Source of the DNA: Coenobita brevimanus
Taxonomy: Eukaryota > Arthropoda > Malacostraca > Decapoda > Coenobitidae
Direction of reading: 5' to 3'
Length of the DNA stretch: 64,000 bases
Assembly (NCBI GenBank): GCA_032717465.1
Contig: CM064658.1
Location: forward strand, 4,523,501-4,587,500
Shown here: in pieces, positions 12,012-23,444 of the stretch
Numbering within the stretch: the stretch's first letter is position 1
Layout of the letters: every line of letters starts with the position of its first letter
Translations under genes and position numbers: made by a program
The notes under the pieces: generated by a model
What the model saw: the letters and a program-made list of their open reading frames with translations, nothing else
What the model was told of the DNA's origin: nothing
Databases searched by the model: none

Positions 12012-12171
12012 GTTGGTGTATGTGACCAATATATACTGATGTTTACGTTGAAAAACATATTTCCACCTTTGATTAATACACTATTTGAACGGTGGATATA
12101 ATTATAAACTTGAACAGCAGATGAATCTACACAATATACAGTAAAAATGTATATAGAAACCTCAGTCACAG

Positions 12172-12667
12172 CAGCAGCAAAGTCAGCATCCTTAATCAGC
12201 TTGAAGCATTCCTCCATGTCCACCCCAGAGCAGTTGTCCATCCATTGCATCCACCCCAGAGCAGTCCACCATCCATCGTGTCCACCCTGGAGCATTCCCT
12301 CATCCATCGCGTCCACCCTGAAGCAGTCGTCCATCCATCGCGTCCACCCTGGAGCAGTCGTCCATCCATCGCGTCCACTCTGGAGCAGTCGTCCATCCAT
12401 CGCGTCCACTCTGGAGCAGTCGTCCATCCATCGCGTCCACTCTGGAGCAGTCGTCCATCCATCGCGTCCACTCTGGAGCAGTCGTCCATCCATCGCGTCC
12501 ACTCTGGAGCAGTCGTCCATCCATCGCGTCCACTCTGGAGCAGTCGTCCATCCATCGCGTCCACTCTGGAGCAGTCGTCCATCCATCGCGTCCACTCTGG
12601 AGCAGTCGTCCATCCATCGCGTCCACCCGAGAGCAGTTGTCTATCCATCGGATCAGCAGCTGTAAAG
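12172..12667. other. Exon-like cassette 5 with minisatellite
   Basis: Plus-strand edges are CCTCAGTCACAG and GTAAAG|GTAAAT, the best donor in the series. The body starts CAGCAGCAAAGTCAGCATCC and is then occupied by fourteen 31-bp units. On the minus strand its last codons end in GAG|GTTTCT. Long open frames on both strands come from the repeat. Confidence 0.4.
12219..12652. repeat. 31-bp minisatellite, 14 units
   Basis: Units begin TCCACTCTGGAGCAG and repeat every 31 bp. Units 6-13 are essentially identical; the outer units diverge, which is usual for unequal exchange. Because 31 is not a multiple of 3, each protein frame cycles through all three readings with a 93-bp period, and none contains a stop. 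Confidence 0.95.
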
Positions 12668-13280
12668 GTAAATGCTGTATTGTTGACTTGTTGGTGTAAT
12701 GGATATGGTAAGAGAAACTCATTTTGTCCCCTTGCAGTGTAGGGACCTGATTCAGGGTAGGTTGCTGTACTTCAGGACATTTAAGAGCAGGTGACATGCC
12801 CACTTCCCTTGATGGTAGACTGAAAACCTGTCTGCTCTTTGGGATCAGATATAAGGAAGGCTGTCGCTGCATCAGGAATTCCAACCAGTAGACCACCAGA
12901 CACTATATAATGATTTAATTTATCATCCATCCATTGTAATCTCGTCAGGAGCATGGGGGTTGGGGGAGGAAAGCAAGGCTACACAATCCAGATACAGTAT
13001 TTTTGCAAGTGACCAGTTGCTTTTCCCCCCTCTGGTACTCAACCAGCCTTGAATGTAAACCTGTGGAACAACTGGTTGGAGTGCCTTAAGCCACCTGACC
13101 ACACTACTGATCTTTTAATTACTATGGTATGGTGTGAATATAATTATGCCTTCAGAAACATGTTCAAAATATAGTTCTGGAAGCTGTACAGAGATGTAGT
13201 GATGGATAATAGACAGTTATCAGGGTGATGAATTGTGCCCACTTTTAACATCTTTATGGTGCTGGCCATTAGTTTAAGTA
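12668..13280. other. Non-coding, with one Rep-C copy
   Basis: The phrase CCCCTTGCAGTGTAGGGACC at about 12727-12746 begins a repeat (Rep-C) also found near 17.93, 19.14 and 46.55 kb. Nothing else is recognised. Confidence 0.4.
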
Positions 13281-13333
13281 CTTTTCGTTTTCGTTTTTAA
13301 AGGCTCCAACATGCTTGCATGTGTCGGACTTGG

Positions 13334-14284
13334 TCACCTAATGGCGGCTCTCCATGCTGCACGATCCATTGCAGCCTCCCTGTTCAGTCCCTTAACCCTA
13401 AGGTCACACTTAATGACCTCGTCCCATGTCTTTCTCGGTCTACCCCTCATAACCCCACCCCCAATATTAACACTTCTCACCTTCCTCACCCAACTATCAT
13501 CCCCCATCCTCTCCACATGTCCAAACCACCTCAGTCTACCTCTCCTCATCACAACACCAATACACTCCAATCCCATCCTACCTCTCAACTCTTCCATTGT
13601 AAACCCAGCCCCTCCAGGCCTTGGACGCAGGGACGCACTGCACATCCACCTAATCATTGTCATTTCTGTACGTCTGAGCCGGCGAATGTCTTCCTCCTTC
13701 ACTGCCCAGGTCTCACTGCCATACAGCATTACACTCCTAACACACGCTGCATACAAAGACCCCTTAGCACGTAGGGAGAGCCCCCTCAATGTCGGGAGAG
13801 GCAAGAGCTCCCTGAACTTCTTCCAACCACTTCTCACCCTAGCCACAGAGCTAGCTCCAGCCCCACCTCCAGCACACAACATGTCTCCTAAATAACAAAA
13901 CTCTTCCACACACTCAAGAGATTCACCAGCAAGTTCAATTCTTTCACGTCTGACGATCTCCACCTGCTCACCCCGGCACGCCGTACACATAAAATCAGCA
14001 TTATCTCGCAGTCTACCTCTGATACCACTACATCTCTTATGCACCCATTTATCACACACACCGCACAAGATGGAATTACTTCCCACGCCCTTGTGGCAAA
14101 CTGCACATGGCCACTCTCCCTCGTCTTTGACAGTACCGCCACCAACCCTAGATATCATCACTTTTGTTTTATCTGCATTTACCCTTAAACCCTTTTGCCC
14201 CATACCATCTCTCCACTTCCTAAACCTTTCCTCCGCCTCCCTTTCATTCTCTGCAATCAACACCAAATCATCAGCATACAACAA
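13334..14284 (-). pseudogene. LINE-2 copy 1: RT 3' part, PHD-like finger and C-terminus
   Basis: The frame opens at the RT catalytic motif LYADDLVLIAEN. About 50 residues later it has a cysteine/histidine set at residues 60, 63, 74, 77, 82 (His), 85, 100 and 103, an exact C4HC3 PHD spacing with the typical aromatic residue in CDKWVHKRC. Then follow the RT thumb-like region, LYGSETWAV and WFGHVERMG. It ends at a stop after AAWRAAIR. It overlaps the upstream frame because a 1-bp loss near 14292 shifted the phase; copy 2 keeps the missing G. In the intact parent it would be one protein with the entry at 14257-16398. Confidence 0.85.
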
Positions 14285-16398
14285 CTCCCACGGAGTCCGT
14301 TTCTAAAGTCACGTGAAAGGGCTTCAAGTACCATGATAAACAACATGGGACTCAAGACTGACCCCTGATGCACACCAACATTCACGGAAAACTCATCACT
14401 CAAATCTCCATTCACTCTCACCTGGGTGTGAGCACCCACATACATGGCCATAACCACCCTAACCAGCCACTCCTCCAAGCCAAGCTTTCTCATTGCCCAC
14501 TTCACCACCTCTCTAGGGACTCTGTCAAAGGCCTTTTCCAAATCAACAAAAACAAAATAAAGATCCCTTCTCCTACCAATATATTTTTCCTGAAGCTGTC
14601 GAACAATGAATATGGCATCAGTGGTCCCCCTACCTGGCATAAACCCAAACTGCATCTCATCAATATTCACTCTTTCTCTAATCATACCTTCTAAAACTCT
14701 CTCCATTACCTTCATTATCTGATCTAAAAGCTTTATACCTCTATAATTCCCTCTTTCCAGGGCATCACCCTTCCCTTTATACACATTTACAATTACACTC
14801 TTCAGCCAATCATCTGGGACAACACACTCATAAATAATCCTATTTATCAGGTCAGTGACTAAACTCACCCCTATATCACCCGAGGCCTTCAACATTTCGG
14901 CAGTCAACCCAGACACACCTGCTGCCTTCCCCACCCTCATCCTGCCTATTGCCTCACTCACAGTAGCAGTATCAATCAAAGGCCAAGGGCCAGACACTGG
15001 ATCTGCTGGCTCCAAACCTTCCCTGTCCCAGTCAAACTCCTCATTCAACAACCGGTTATAATGCTCTCTCCATGCATCTTTAATATCCTCACTGTTCACC
15101 ACTACCCTTCCTTCATCATTCTTCACACACTGCTCACCTATGATATCCCGATTATCCCTCTTCACCTGACCTGCCACCCTAAATATATTTTTCTTTTCCC
15201 CATGATTTAGGTTATCAAGTAATTGTATCTGTGACTCAGACTTTGCCCTGTATACCTCTCTCCTAGCCCTACGCTTGGCAGCCAAATATTCCTCTTTGCT
15301 ACCACCCTTCTTCCATTCCCGGAAAAGCCTCCTTTTCTCCTTAATTGCAGCTTCTACACCCTCATCGCACCACCAAGTTACTTTATGTCTTGGTGGTCCT
15401 CTTGTCCAGCCGCATGTTACATCAGTAACTCTCAAGAAATTGTTCTTGAGGGCTCTGTACTGTTCATTAACGCCTCTGTCTACAGCTCCCTGTTCAGCCA
15501 CCACTCTCCTCAACTCGCTATAGAAGGCATCCCTTACTACTTGGTTTTTCAGCTTCCATATTTTCCTCCTAGGTACATAAGTCCTCTTTTTCATCATTTG
15601 TTCTTTAAGCACCATATCACAAATCAATAGTTTGTGCTGCTGCACACACTCCTCACTTCCTATAACTTTAACATCCCTCACTAACCTCCTATCGGCCCTC
15701 CTAACCAGAAAATAATCTATCTGACTGCTATTTCGCCCAGACTCATACGTAATTAACCTACTGTCTCTTTTCCTAAAATATGTGTTGCACACAATCATGT
15801 CCGTTGCCTCCCCAAACTCGAGTATCCTTTCCCCTTCTGCATTCCTTAGACCATATGCACATCCCCCATGCACTCCTTCATAACCTTGGGCTGCTTCACC
15901 TACATGACCATTTAAGTCCCCTCCCAAAATCACTATCTCATCATCCCGCATACCACCCACTACACGTATTAAATCATCCCAAAATCTATCTTTCTCTGAT
16001 TCATCCAATCCTGCCTGTGGAGCATATGCCGATATAATCACAGCTATCTTTCTTCCCAACAGAATTTTCACAACCAATATCCTATCGCTTACTCTCAAAA
16101 CATTCATAACATATTCCACCCATTTCTCCGCAACCATCACACCAACACCTCCATATCCGTCTGTCCTCCCCTGCCAAAACAACTTATAGCAACAGTCCTT
16201 CCCAACAATCTTTCTGGCTGATCCACCCCTGTACTGGACTTCCTGCAAACACGCCACGTCCACCCACCTCCTACAGAATGCCTCAACGACTTCCCCTGCT
16301 CTTCCCCTCAAGCTTCCCACATTCCATGAACCCACCCTCATCCCCATGGGTGATTTACTGTCCTCAGGCTTGCTTTGAAACCTTTTTTGTTTTGTCAT
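14257..16398 (-). pseudogene. LINE-2 copy 1: endonuclease and reverse transcriptase 5' part
   Basis: The start at 16398 (MTKQK) is chosen because copy 2 also begins MTK at the same place. The AP-endonuclease motifs are GSWNVGSLRG, ACLQEV (catalytic Glu), SAYAPQAG, GGDLNGHVG (Asp and Asn), SSQIDYF and QHKLLICDM (His). A Lys/Arg-rich linker is followed by RT motifs QFGFMPGRGTTDAI, FVFVDLEKAFDRV (first catalytic Asp) and HQGSVLSPMLF. The frame is lost just before YADD through a single-base deletion. The enzyme would nick target DNA and prime reverse transcription from it. The rest of the frame is undamaged, so the copy is probably fairly young. Confidence 0.9.
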
Positions 16399-17431
16399 CT
16401 TCAGTATTAATAAATGGGGACAGACACAGCACAGGTCCCACTCACCGCACAATCCCAGGTCCAGGCAATGGATCTGGGACCCCTAGCCCACCAGCTTACC
16501 AGTGGCTGTGGTAGTGGCCTCGGGGCACCCTGCCAGGACAACTGCAGGGACACCCTCCAAGCGCGTCTTGGCACTGCAACTATCCCGCCATTATACACCC
16601 ACTGATAGGGCAGCCTCCTGGGACGCTACTCCCAGGTTTGGGCCCCTCTCTATTGGGCGGAAGCGGCAGCCTGGGAACCGCAATGCCCTGTACCCTCTAG
16701 CACAGGCCCGAGCCCCATCTCGCCCTGGACCCATGATCTATGCCGGCGGAACCCCCGCCACGCCTCCCCCCAGAAGTCCGCTACTAGGTAGCGGGGGCAA
16801 AGTTTTCTGGCCGCATGCCCTTGCTGGCGCCAACCCCTGTAACGTAGTGGGATAAGTTGTGTGAAATGTAAAGTGCATGTGGTGTAGTGCATAGATAGTT
16901 AGAGGAAATGTTTGGGAGAGTATGCTGGTCTACTCTCCATGTTACTGTCACACTGAAAAGGTCAGCAAAGGGGGATGGTTAGATAGCTAGTGAAACAGGA
17001 GCTCCAGCTCTCCCTATCACCAGCATTCCCATTCCCCTCGGGAGTACTACCCTGTTCGGCCCGTGCTACGGCCTCCTCCTAACTTTTACTCTAATATATT
17101 TTGATATCTTCTGAACTGGACTGAATTCTTTCCTCCAGATTTAGTTCAGCGTAGGACATACCTGTCTTAACATTAGGGATGAAAAAGCTTTATCCGACTT
17201 CAGTTCTGAAAGTCAAATGCTACACAGACCAGCATGGTGGAAGAAGGATTAAAAGTGCATCGTGTTGGAGTAGTGTCAATAGTAAATTAATGTATTGGAA
17301 AATTATGTATTAAGGTTCCATTATTACCTCTGATTCAGTTTCTGGAAATATCTTGTAACATAACCTGTACTTACTGTACAATGGCTGCCCATTTTGAACA
17401 AAATCTGTGTATGTTAATGTGATATAAATAC

Positions 17432-17614
17432 TGACCTCGGCAATGGATGACCCTGTTAGTCAGCCTGGAGGTAGACTGTTCTTCCATCAGCGTCCCCGTC
17501 TCGGTTGCTCTCCTTCCATCCTTCCCTTCACGTCGGCCTGGATGCAGCCCGTCGTCCAGTCTCAGCCGCTGCCCTTCCGTCCATCCTTCCCGTACGTCAG
17601 CATCTGTGGTACAG
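17432..17614. other. Exon-like cassette 6
   Basis: It ends GGTACAG|GTTAAT on the plus strand; the plus-strand acceptor side is weak. On the minus strand it runs from CCTGTACCACAG to GCCGAG|GTCAGT and one frame is open throughout. Internal phrases CTTCCATCCTTCCC and CGTCAGCATCTGTGGTA link it to cassettes 7 and 8. Confidence 0.4.
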
Positions 17615-18186
17615 GTTAATAGTTTTTGTACACTGATAATTTACTTCTCTTTAACCCCTTTAATCTGGGCAACATCCTTTTTTGTGTATTGTTGCTCCTG
17701 TCATGTTATCTTGGAATAGGCCCCATGTCTTAAAGGGTTATATTAATGCTGAATTAGACACCCAATTTGAAAAGTCTGTCCTAACCTATATAAAACAGTT
17801 AGATGGCAAGAATGAAATAAATGTCCCCATACTCATTGGGCTAGCTTAAATCATAAGTATAATCACAGTGAACCTAAGATAGTAGATTTAGTGCTTCTTT
17901 AAGCCATGATTACCAGTTGCTCAGTCCAATTTTACCCTCGTTGAGGTGTAAGGGCCCTAGGCTGGGCTATCATAGTCCAGTACATGTAAGATAAGTGTAC
18001 ACCCCTTAATAACATTGCACCGAAAAACATGGAGTCACCTGTTAATTGAACCTATGCAAGGCAATCACTGCAACTAGCATGCTGTGACCATTGTATTCAC
18101 AAATGGTAATCAGAAGAGTGCACATGTTCAAGTTTGTTTCACCTGACAACTGTGCCACATTCAGCTTGAGTACCTAGTCTGTTTGT
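17615..18186. other. Non-coding, with one Rep-C copy
   Basis: GAGGTGTAAGGGCCCTAGGC near 17942 belongs to Rep-C. No gene is seen. Confidence 0.4.
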
Positions 18187-18600
18187 CTATTGCCAGACAC
18201 CTTAATTCCTTAAGGGGTGGCTACAAACAGTTCTACATGTCGCCCTGTCCCCCCGTCATTTTAATGCCCTGCTCCCAACACCCCTCTCTCATATGCCTCT
18301 CCACGCCAGCCCTCCATCTCATCCTTGGACTCCCCCTCCCTCTTCCCCTCTCCACCTCACTCATACACTCTCATCAGTCTCTTGCTCTCCATCCTCTCCA
18401 TATGGCTAAACCACCTCAGTGTGTTCTCCTAATGCGTTCTGTCACATCTACATCCACACCACAGTGCACCTTCACTTGTCAGTCTTTCCATGTGACTACA
18501 TGCACCTCTCAAGTAACATTTCCACTGCTCTTCTCTTGTGTCCCTCCAACAAGGTCCAAGCTTCACTTCCACATGTTAGAGTTGGTATCACAATACTGTC
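18187..18600 (-). mobile_element. LINE-1 family 3' fragment, old
   Basis: Read on the minus strand it matches the LINE-1 C-terminal coding region and tail seen at 51.0-51.4 kb, ending in a GTGTCTGGCAATAGA-type tail. It is 5'-truncated and has many changes. Its plus-strand open frames are antisense artefacts. Confidence 0.75.
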
Positions 18601-18776
18601 ATTGCATAAAATTTGATGAGCCTTAGTTGTGAGTAAGAAATCTTGGCTACTAGTCATATTAGTGTAATGACCATGTGCCTGACATTAGGCAAAAGGGGGT
18701 AGGGACCTATGCTAGGTAAAGATGGTGTTGAAATAAGATGTGATGAATAACACTGCTGAACAATATATCTTTGCAG

Positions 18777-18988
18777 GTACTGACCCCTGCAGCATCAGGT
18801 GCAAGTCAGCAGTGGTGTCCTGGCTGTCAGGCCAAATGTAGCCTGTCCTGTCAGCGTCCCCATCTCGGCTTCTCTCCTTCCGCCCTTCCTTCGCATCAGC
18901 CCAGATGTGGCCCGTCCTTCCGTCAGTGTCCTCATCTCAACTGCAGCCCTTCATCCCTCCCTCCTTTGGGTCGGCATCTGTGGTAGGG
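18777..18988. other. Exon-like cassette 7
   Basis: Plus-strand edges are ATATCTTTGCAG and a degraded donor near AGGG|GTTAAT. On the minus strand it runs from ACCCCTACCACAG to CAGGG|GTCAGT. It shares CTTTGCAGGTACTGACC and GGCATCTGTGGTAGG with cassette 8. Confidence 0.4.
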
Positions 18989-19139
18989 GTTAATATAACA
19001 TTTGTTTTTGTACATATTAGTCATCCTGACCCTCTTTCTCCATCTGTTTCTGATATTTTTTTTGTTCATATGTTGTAAAGTAGAACTATGCAAGTACAGT
19101 ACATTACTGTACAAGATAAGAGTAATGGCCCATCACATA

Positions 19140-19200
19140 TTACCCCTTTTTAAGTGTAGGAACCAGAGACTGGGGTACTCTGGTCCAGTGCATTAAAGTT
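19140..19200. repeat. Dispersed repeat Rep-C
   Basis: It reads TACCCCTTTTTAAGTGTAGG and continues to CTGGTCCAGTGCATTAAAG, matching the copies near 17.93 and 46.55 kb. Confidence 0.5.
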
Positions 19201-19584
19201 TAGACAACTTGCCTTTTTCCCCTCTGTGGCATTACCTGTACATTATTAATAAACCTACAGTCACACCTAGGGCTGTTTAGACAAACCATTTGAACTGATG
19301 TGTTCTGACCAGTATTCTTAGGGTGATAGGAATAATGTACTTGTTGAATAGTATGCAGTATATACATGTAGTTTTTCACCTAATTTTAGTGGGCCACTCC
19401 AGCTTCATTAAGTTGCAAGTGTATGAAATTTTACATATAGATGCACGAATGAATTTTATTAATCTGATCAGTCTTCAGTATTATTACAATTAGCAACAGA
19501 GCTGAAAGGGATTAAAGATTTTTGTGAGGTTAAAACATGCTGAAATGAATGTGATTAATATCTTTAATAATGAAAACTTTGCAG

Positions 19585-19780
19585 GTACTGACCTCAGCAG
19601 CATCAAGTTGGAGTCTGCTGTGTTGTCCTGACTGGCAGCCCAGATGTCCTAAGTCCACCCTTCATCCGCTCTCCTGTCCTCTTTGGTCAGCCCTGATGAA
19701 GCTGGTCCTTCTGTCAGCATCCCCGTGTTGGCCGCCTCTATTCTGGTGTCCCTTCCCTCGCGTCAGCATCTATGGTAGGA
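19585..19780. other. Exon-like cassette 8
   Basis: The plus-strand acceptor is AACTTTGCAG; the plus donor is damaged. On the minus strand it runs from AACTCCTACCATAG to GCTGAG|GTCAGT. All frames contain stops. Its start GTACTGACCTCAGCAGC is nearly that of cassette 7, and AAGTTGGAGTC also occurs in cassette 2. Confidence 0.4.
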
Positions 19781-20159
19781 GTTGAAGTTTTTAGTCAGGT
19801 GCCAGAGAGCACATGTATTGGACATTACACTGGGCCGTGAGTGCCTGGTTATACAAATTTCCCTGCTCCCACACCCTAAAAGTGGGGTGGTGAAATGCAG
19901 AAGGGTCATTTCAGCTTCATCCTCCATGCACACAATGTAGTAGCAAAAACAACAGCACCATCAACTTTGACTTGACCAAAATTTTATTATTATTCCACCA
20001 TTAACTGTACACTTTTCCATCAGTTTTCTCCCTGACAGCCTAGGAACTCACCAGTAGAGGAGAGCAATTATAAACCTTTGCATATTCAGTTTTAATAATG
20101 CGACGGTAAAGCTAGAGGGACAGACTAGACACTTTACCCCATTATTGTACCGTATCGTT

Positions 20160-20720
20160 TATAAATGCTCCAACATGTTTGTATGCATCAACCTTGGTCA
20201 CCTGATTGCGGCTATCCATGCTGCTCGATCTCTGGCAGCCTGCCTATTCAGTCCTGCATCCCTGAGGCCACACTATGACCTCATCCCAGGTCATTTTGAT
20301 CTCTCGCAGGCTTACCCCAAACTTTCACACTTCTCACCCTCAGCACCCAGTTGTCATCCTCAATACTCTCAACATAGCCAAACCATCCTTATCTACCCCT
20401 CCTGATCACAACAACAGATTAAAGTCACATCCTTCCTCTCAACTTTTCAGTCACAATCCTACCCCCGAACCAAGGCCTTGTATTCAAGGACACACTACAA
20501 TTCCATCTTACTGTCATTTCTGTTTGAGCCAAAGAATATTGTCTTCCTTTACTGCCCAAGTCTTACTACCAAACAGCATTACACTCCTCATTGATGGGAG
20601 TGGCAACAGCTCCCTGAACTTCCTCCAGTCACTCTTTACCCTCGCCACATAGCTCCAGTCCTACTTCCAACACATAACATGTCTCCCAAATAAAATTCCT
20701 CCACGCACTCATTTCACCAA
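20160..20720 (-). mobile_element. LINE-2 family 3' fragment, old
   Basis: It aligns by eye with the LINE-2 3' end: GCTCCAACATGTTTG at the left edge, then GGTCACCTGATTGCGGC and GCATTACACTCCT. There are many substitutions and deletions, so it is an older insertion than the copies at 13.3 and 38.6 kb. Confidence 0.75.
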
Positions 20721-21048
20721 GGTCAGTCCTTTACCCCACTGTCAGTGTGTTCCCCATCTCTTTGCTGCTATTAGCTTGTGTGGCATTGATGTCATAGGTT
20801 TAAGAGGTGGACAGCAAAAAGAAAAAAACTTTTGCTAAAAAATGACAATCATTTATGACTTACTGCCCAGTTTAATAGTCACCCGTCTTTATTGTGACTG
20901 ATAAATTAACATTTAGGAAGAAAATGTTCTCTTTGCCTTTTTACCCTAAGTTCCATTTTACTCCTAATAAGCTTATGTGCCTTTTACAGAATTAAGAAAA
21001 ATAGAAATACTTATATGAAATAGATAGGAAAGAATACTGCTTACCCAG
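20721..21048. other. Non-coding stretch
   Basis: No gene or repeat is recognised. Confidence 0.4.
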
Positions 21049-21155
21049 TTATCATCATGGTGTCCTTCCACCATTTCCAACCTCGCTTGTCCTGTCTTGG
21101 CTTATCTGTCCTCGCTCCTTTTTGCACAAGGCTCCTCCATGCCGCCCTGCAACAG
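21049..21155. other. Exon-like cassette 9
   Basis: Plus-strand edges are CTGCTTACCCAG and GCAACAG|GTACAC. On the minus strand it runs from ACCTGTTGCAG to AACTGG|GTAAGC. It has two good splice edges on either reading and is less clearly related in sequence to cassettes 1-8. Confidence 0.35.
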
Positions 21156-21814
21156 GTACACACGCCAGAGACCATCTTGGAGAAAACTAACAAATTTACT
21201 AGTTCCCCAGCATTCACTTTACAGATGCATATTCTTACATTTACTTGCCTACCATTACTCATTTTACATAGTCATGCCTTTTTTCAGCACTTAACCCCTT
21301 CAGCATGAGACTACTTTCCTGAACTGAATAAAAGTTGTTTGGAGGTAGCAAAAGTAGTGTGAAGTATGAGGATGGCAGAAAGACTTGCAAAAAGTAGTTG
21401 AGTTTGATAGTCTGCACAAGAAAATGTAAGTAATGGTATATGAAAGGAATGATAGATTTTAACCAGCAGCACAAGGTAGAAAGAAGAAACACTGGAGTGT
21501 AGGGTTCAGACAGGTGAGATACTGTGTGTTTAAATAATCTGGGAGCTGTATTGTGTAAATATGGCAGAATATAGGATGAAGCTAAGGAGAAACCACATCA
21601 AGGGAGAAGAGCAATTGGAGTTTTGTTGCATTATGGGGAGGAGAGTTAGGGTGGAGGCTCCCAGTGTGAATGCCTACTGCCTGTACTTTCATATGGGTGT
21701 GATACCTTGACAGTGAATGACATCTCTCTAGGTTGAAAGTCCTCCTTAGGACTTAGGATGGAGGGTGTAAGAGTGAAATTTATAGGCATTATGGAGTCCA
21801 AGAAGCTGTAAGGG

Positions 21815-22110
21815 TGAAGTGTGCAATTGCAGAATACATTGAGATGGCATGGACATGTACAAAGAATGCACGTACTTTACGTAGGATGCCAAAGATTGTG
21901 TGAAAGTGAGGTAGAGGACAGTGTTGGTTTAGATAGAAGGCAGTGTCGGTCGAGACAGACCTTATGTAATGGTAAGTGGAACATTACACTGATGAAAGAG
22001 TACGAGTGCCTGAGAGAAATGTGTAAAGATAAGGTAGCCTGGAGACATCTTTCATGGCCATTCCTTGTCTGGGGGTTCCCAGGAGGGAACAAGGCTTCAG
22101 AGACGAGTAA
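21815..22110 (+). mobile_element. LINE C-terminal fragment, degenerate
   Basis: A plus-strand frame reads NTLRWHGHVQRM, then a basic stretch and DKVAWRHL. This is the C-terminal pattern of LINE polyproteins (GHV-RM ... DR--WR). The bases just before it (from about 21590) may be more of the same element but are too changed to be sure. Confidence 0.6.
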
Positions 22111-23444
22111 AGTATAGATATTAGAACTGCAGGGTTTGATAGAACATTAGGTAAGTTATGTTTAAGCCAAAAATCATATAGGGATAGCAAGAACAACAAG
22201 CTGAAGGGGTTGTGTGTGCAATTTTCATTACGTTACTTTTATTCTCATTTACTGAGCTGAGAGCTGCTGGTAACATTACCTTGTTGTGAAGGGGATATTC
22301 TGTATATATTTAACAGTTCATACTTACAAACCATTTTATTTTGTATGTCCTGTTGATGCTCCTCAGGTTGATGGTGATATTGGTGGTGATGCTGGGATAA
22401 GTCAACCAGAACACAAACCCTCGCCGACCAACAAAACCAACCAGTAACACCAACAAACCAACCAGCCTAGGTCATCTATGTAAGTTACTGAATTACATAA
22501 CTACCTGTAACTTTATCCTTAACTCAGCCTGCCTACTTAAGTAGCTAAATCTACCTAAATTACTGAACCCCCAGCCAAACTTCTAAATTGCCTATATAAC
22601 TGCCTACCTAACTATTAGCTTGACCAAAATATATACTGCAACAGTCGCCTGCCTAACAAACTACCCATTTAACTTAATCCTCCTGACTAACCACCTGCCT
22701 ACATTACCTAACTTAGTACCACAGTAACTATCAGCACCAGGGAGGAAAATGGGTTATTGCATACATATACATATACAGAAAATTTAAGTTTTAATGCTTG
22801 AAAATTGTTCATCTTATGATTTTTTTGACAAGCTTTAACATTGCCATCTCAAGACTATAATGTATTTTGAAATACACTGTACTGTACTTCAAAAGGCAAG
22901 TATGCTTAATAGAAGCAAAGACTAATTTATGGCGGCAGTTCAGACAAGCAGTATGAGAAGAATCCATTTTTACCATACCTTTGTATTCAAGCTGTTTATA
23001 ATACTCCTTTGGTCATCTAATAAGGCAGAGTGGAATGCTTGTAGTCACAGAAGTTGCATCCACATAACCTGGAAAAACATCAGTTAAATATTTGTCCTTC
23101 CAACACAAATTCCTACCTAAGAGAGACAATGAAGTAGAATCCAAAAACAATGTATTAAAGTTACAGATAAACAGTATGTTTGTTGAGTTGTCCCTTGTCC
23201 CCCCCCCCCCTTCCCCAAGTTCTCAGTTCAGTGAAGTAATTTACTTCAGTCAGACCCCACCATACTCTTGTTCACTGTAACTTGGCCCAGATTTCTATCC
23301 TTGTGCAGCAGTTCAAATCCATTACAGATTTTTTATGAATGGTGGTACACTTTAAATCTGGTGTATGGATTATTTTTTTATATATTAAGTAGTTTTTTCT
23401 TCCTCTGTTCATCTGTATATAAAGAAAATGCTAACAGTAGTATA
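22111..23444. other. Non-coding, CTAAC/CCTA-rich in part
   Basis: A further acceptor-like edge lies at 22366 (GATGCTCCTCAG). From about 22440 to 22740 loosely repeated ACCAACAAA and CTAACTACC phrases occur. No gene is seen. Confidence 0.4.

Larger units (their letters stand above)
13281..17080 (-). mobile_element. LINE-2 copy 1, near complete
   Basis: A minus-strand non-LTR retrotransposon. From its 5' side it has a GC-rich leader (about 17080-16400), an AP-type endonuclease, a reverse transcriptase, a PHD-like finger, a C-terminal region and an A-rich tail made of AAAAACG units (13281-13302). Comparison with copy 2 at 38.6-43.6 kb shows that both are the same family. The 5' limit is judged only from where GC content falls. 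The clade (RTE-like or a neighbour) is inferred from the GSETWAV and WFGHVERMG C-terminal motifs. Confidence 0.85.

Noticed and set aside
11984..12896. Repeat proteins of 150-209 residues on both strands
   Set aside because: They arise from the 31-bp minisatellite, which is open in every frame and not a multiple of three.
13311..13895. Plus-strand open frames over the LINE-2 copies (also 38686-39270)
   Set aside because: They are shadows of the LINE-2 coding strand and recur only because the element recurs.
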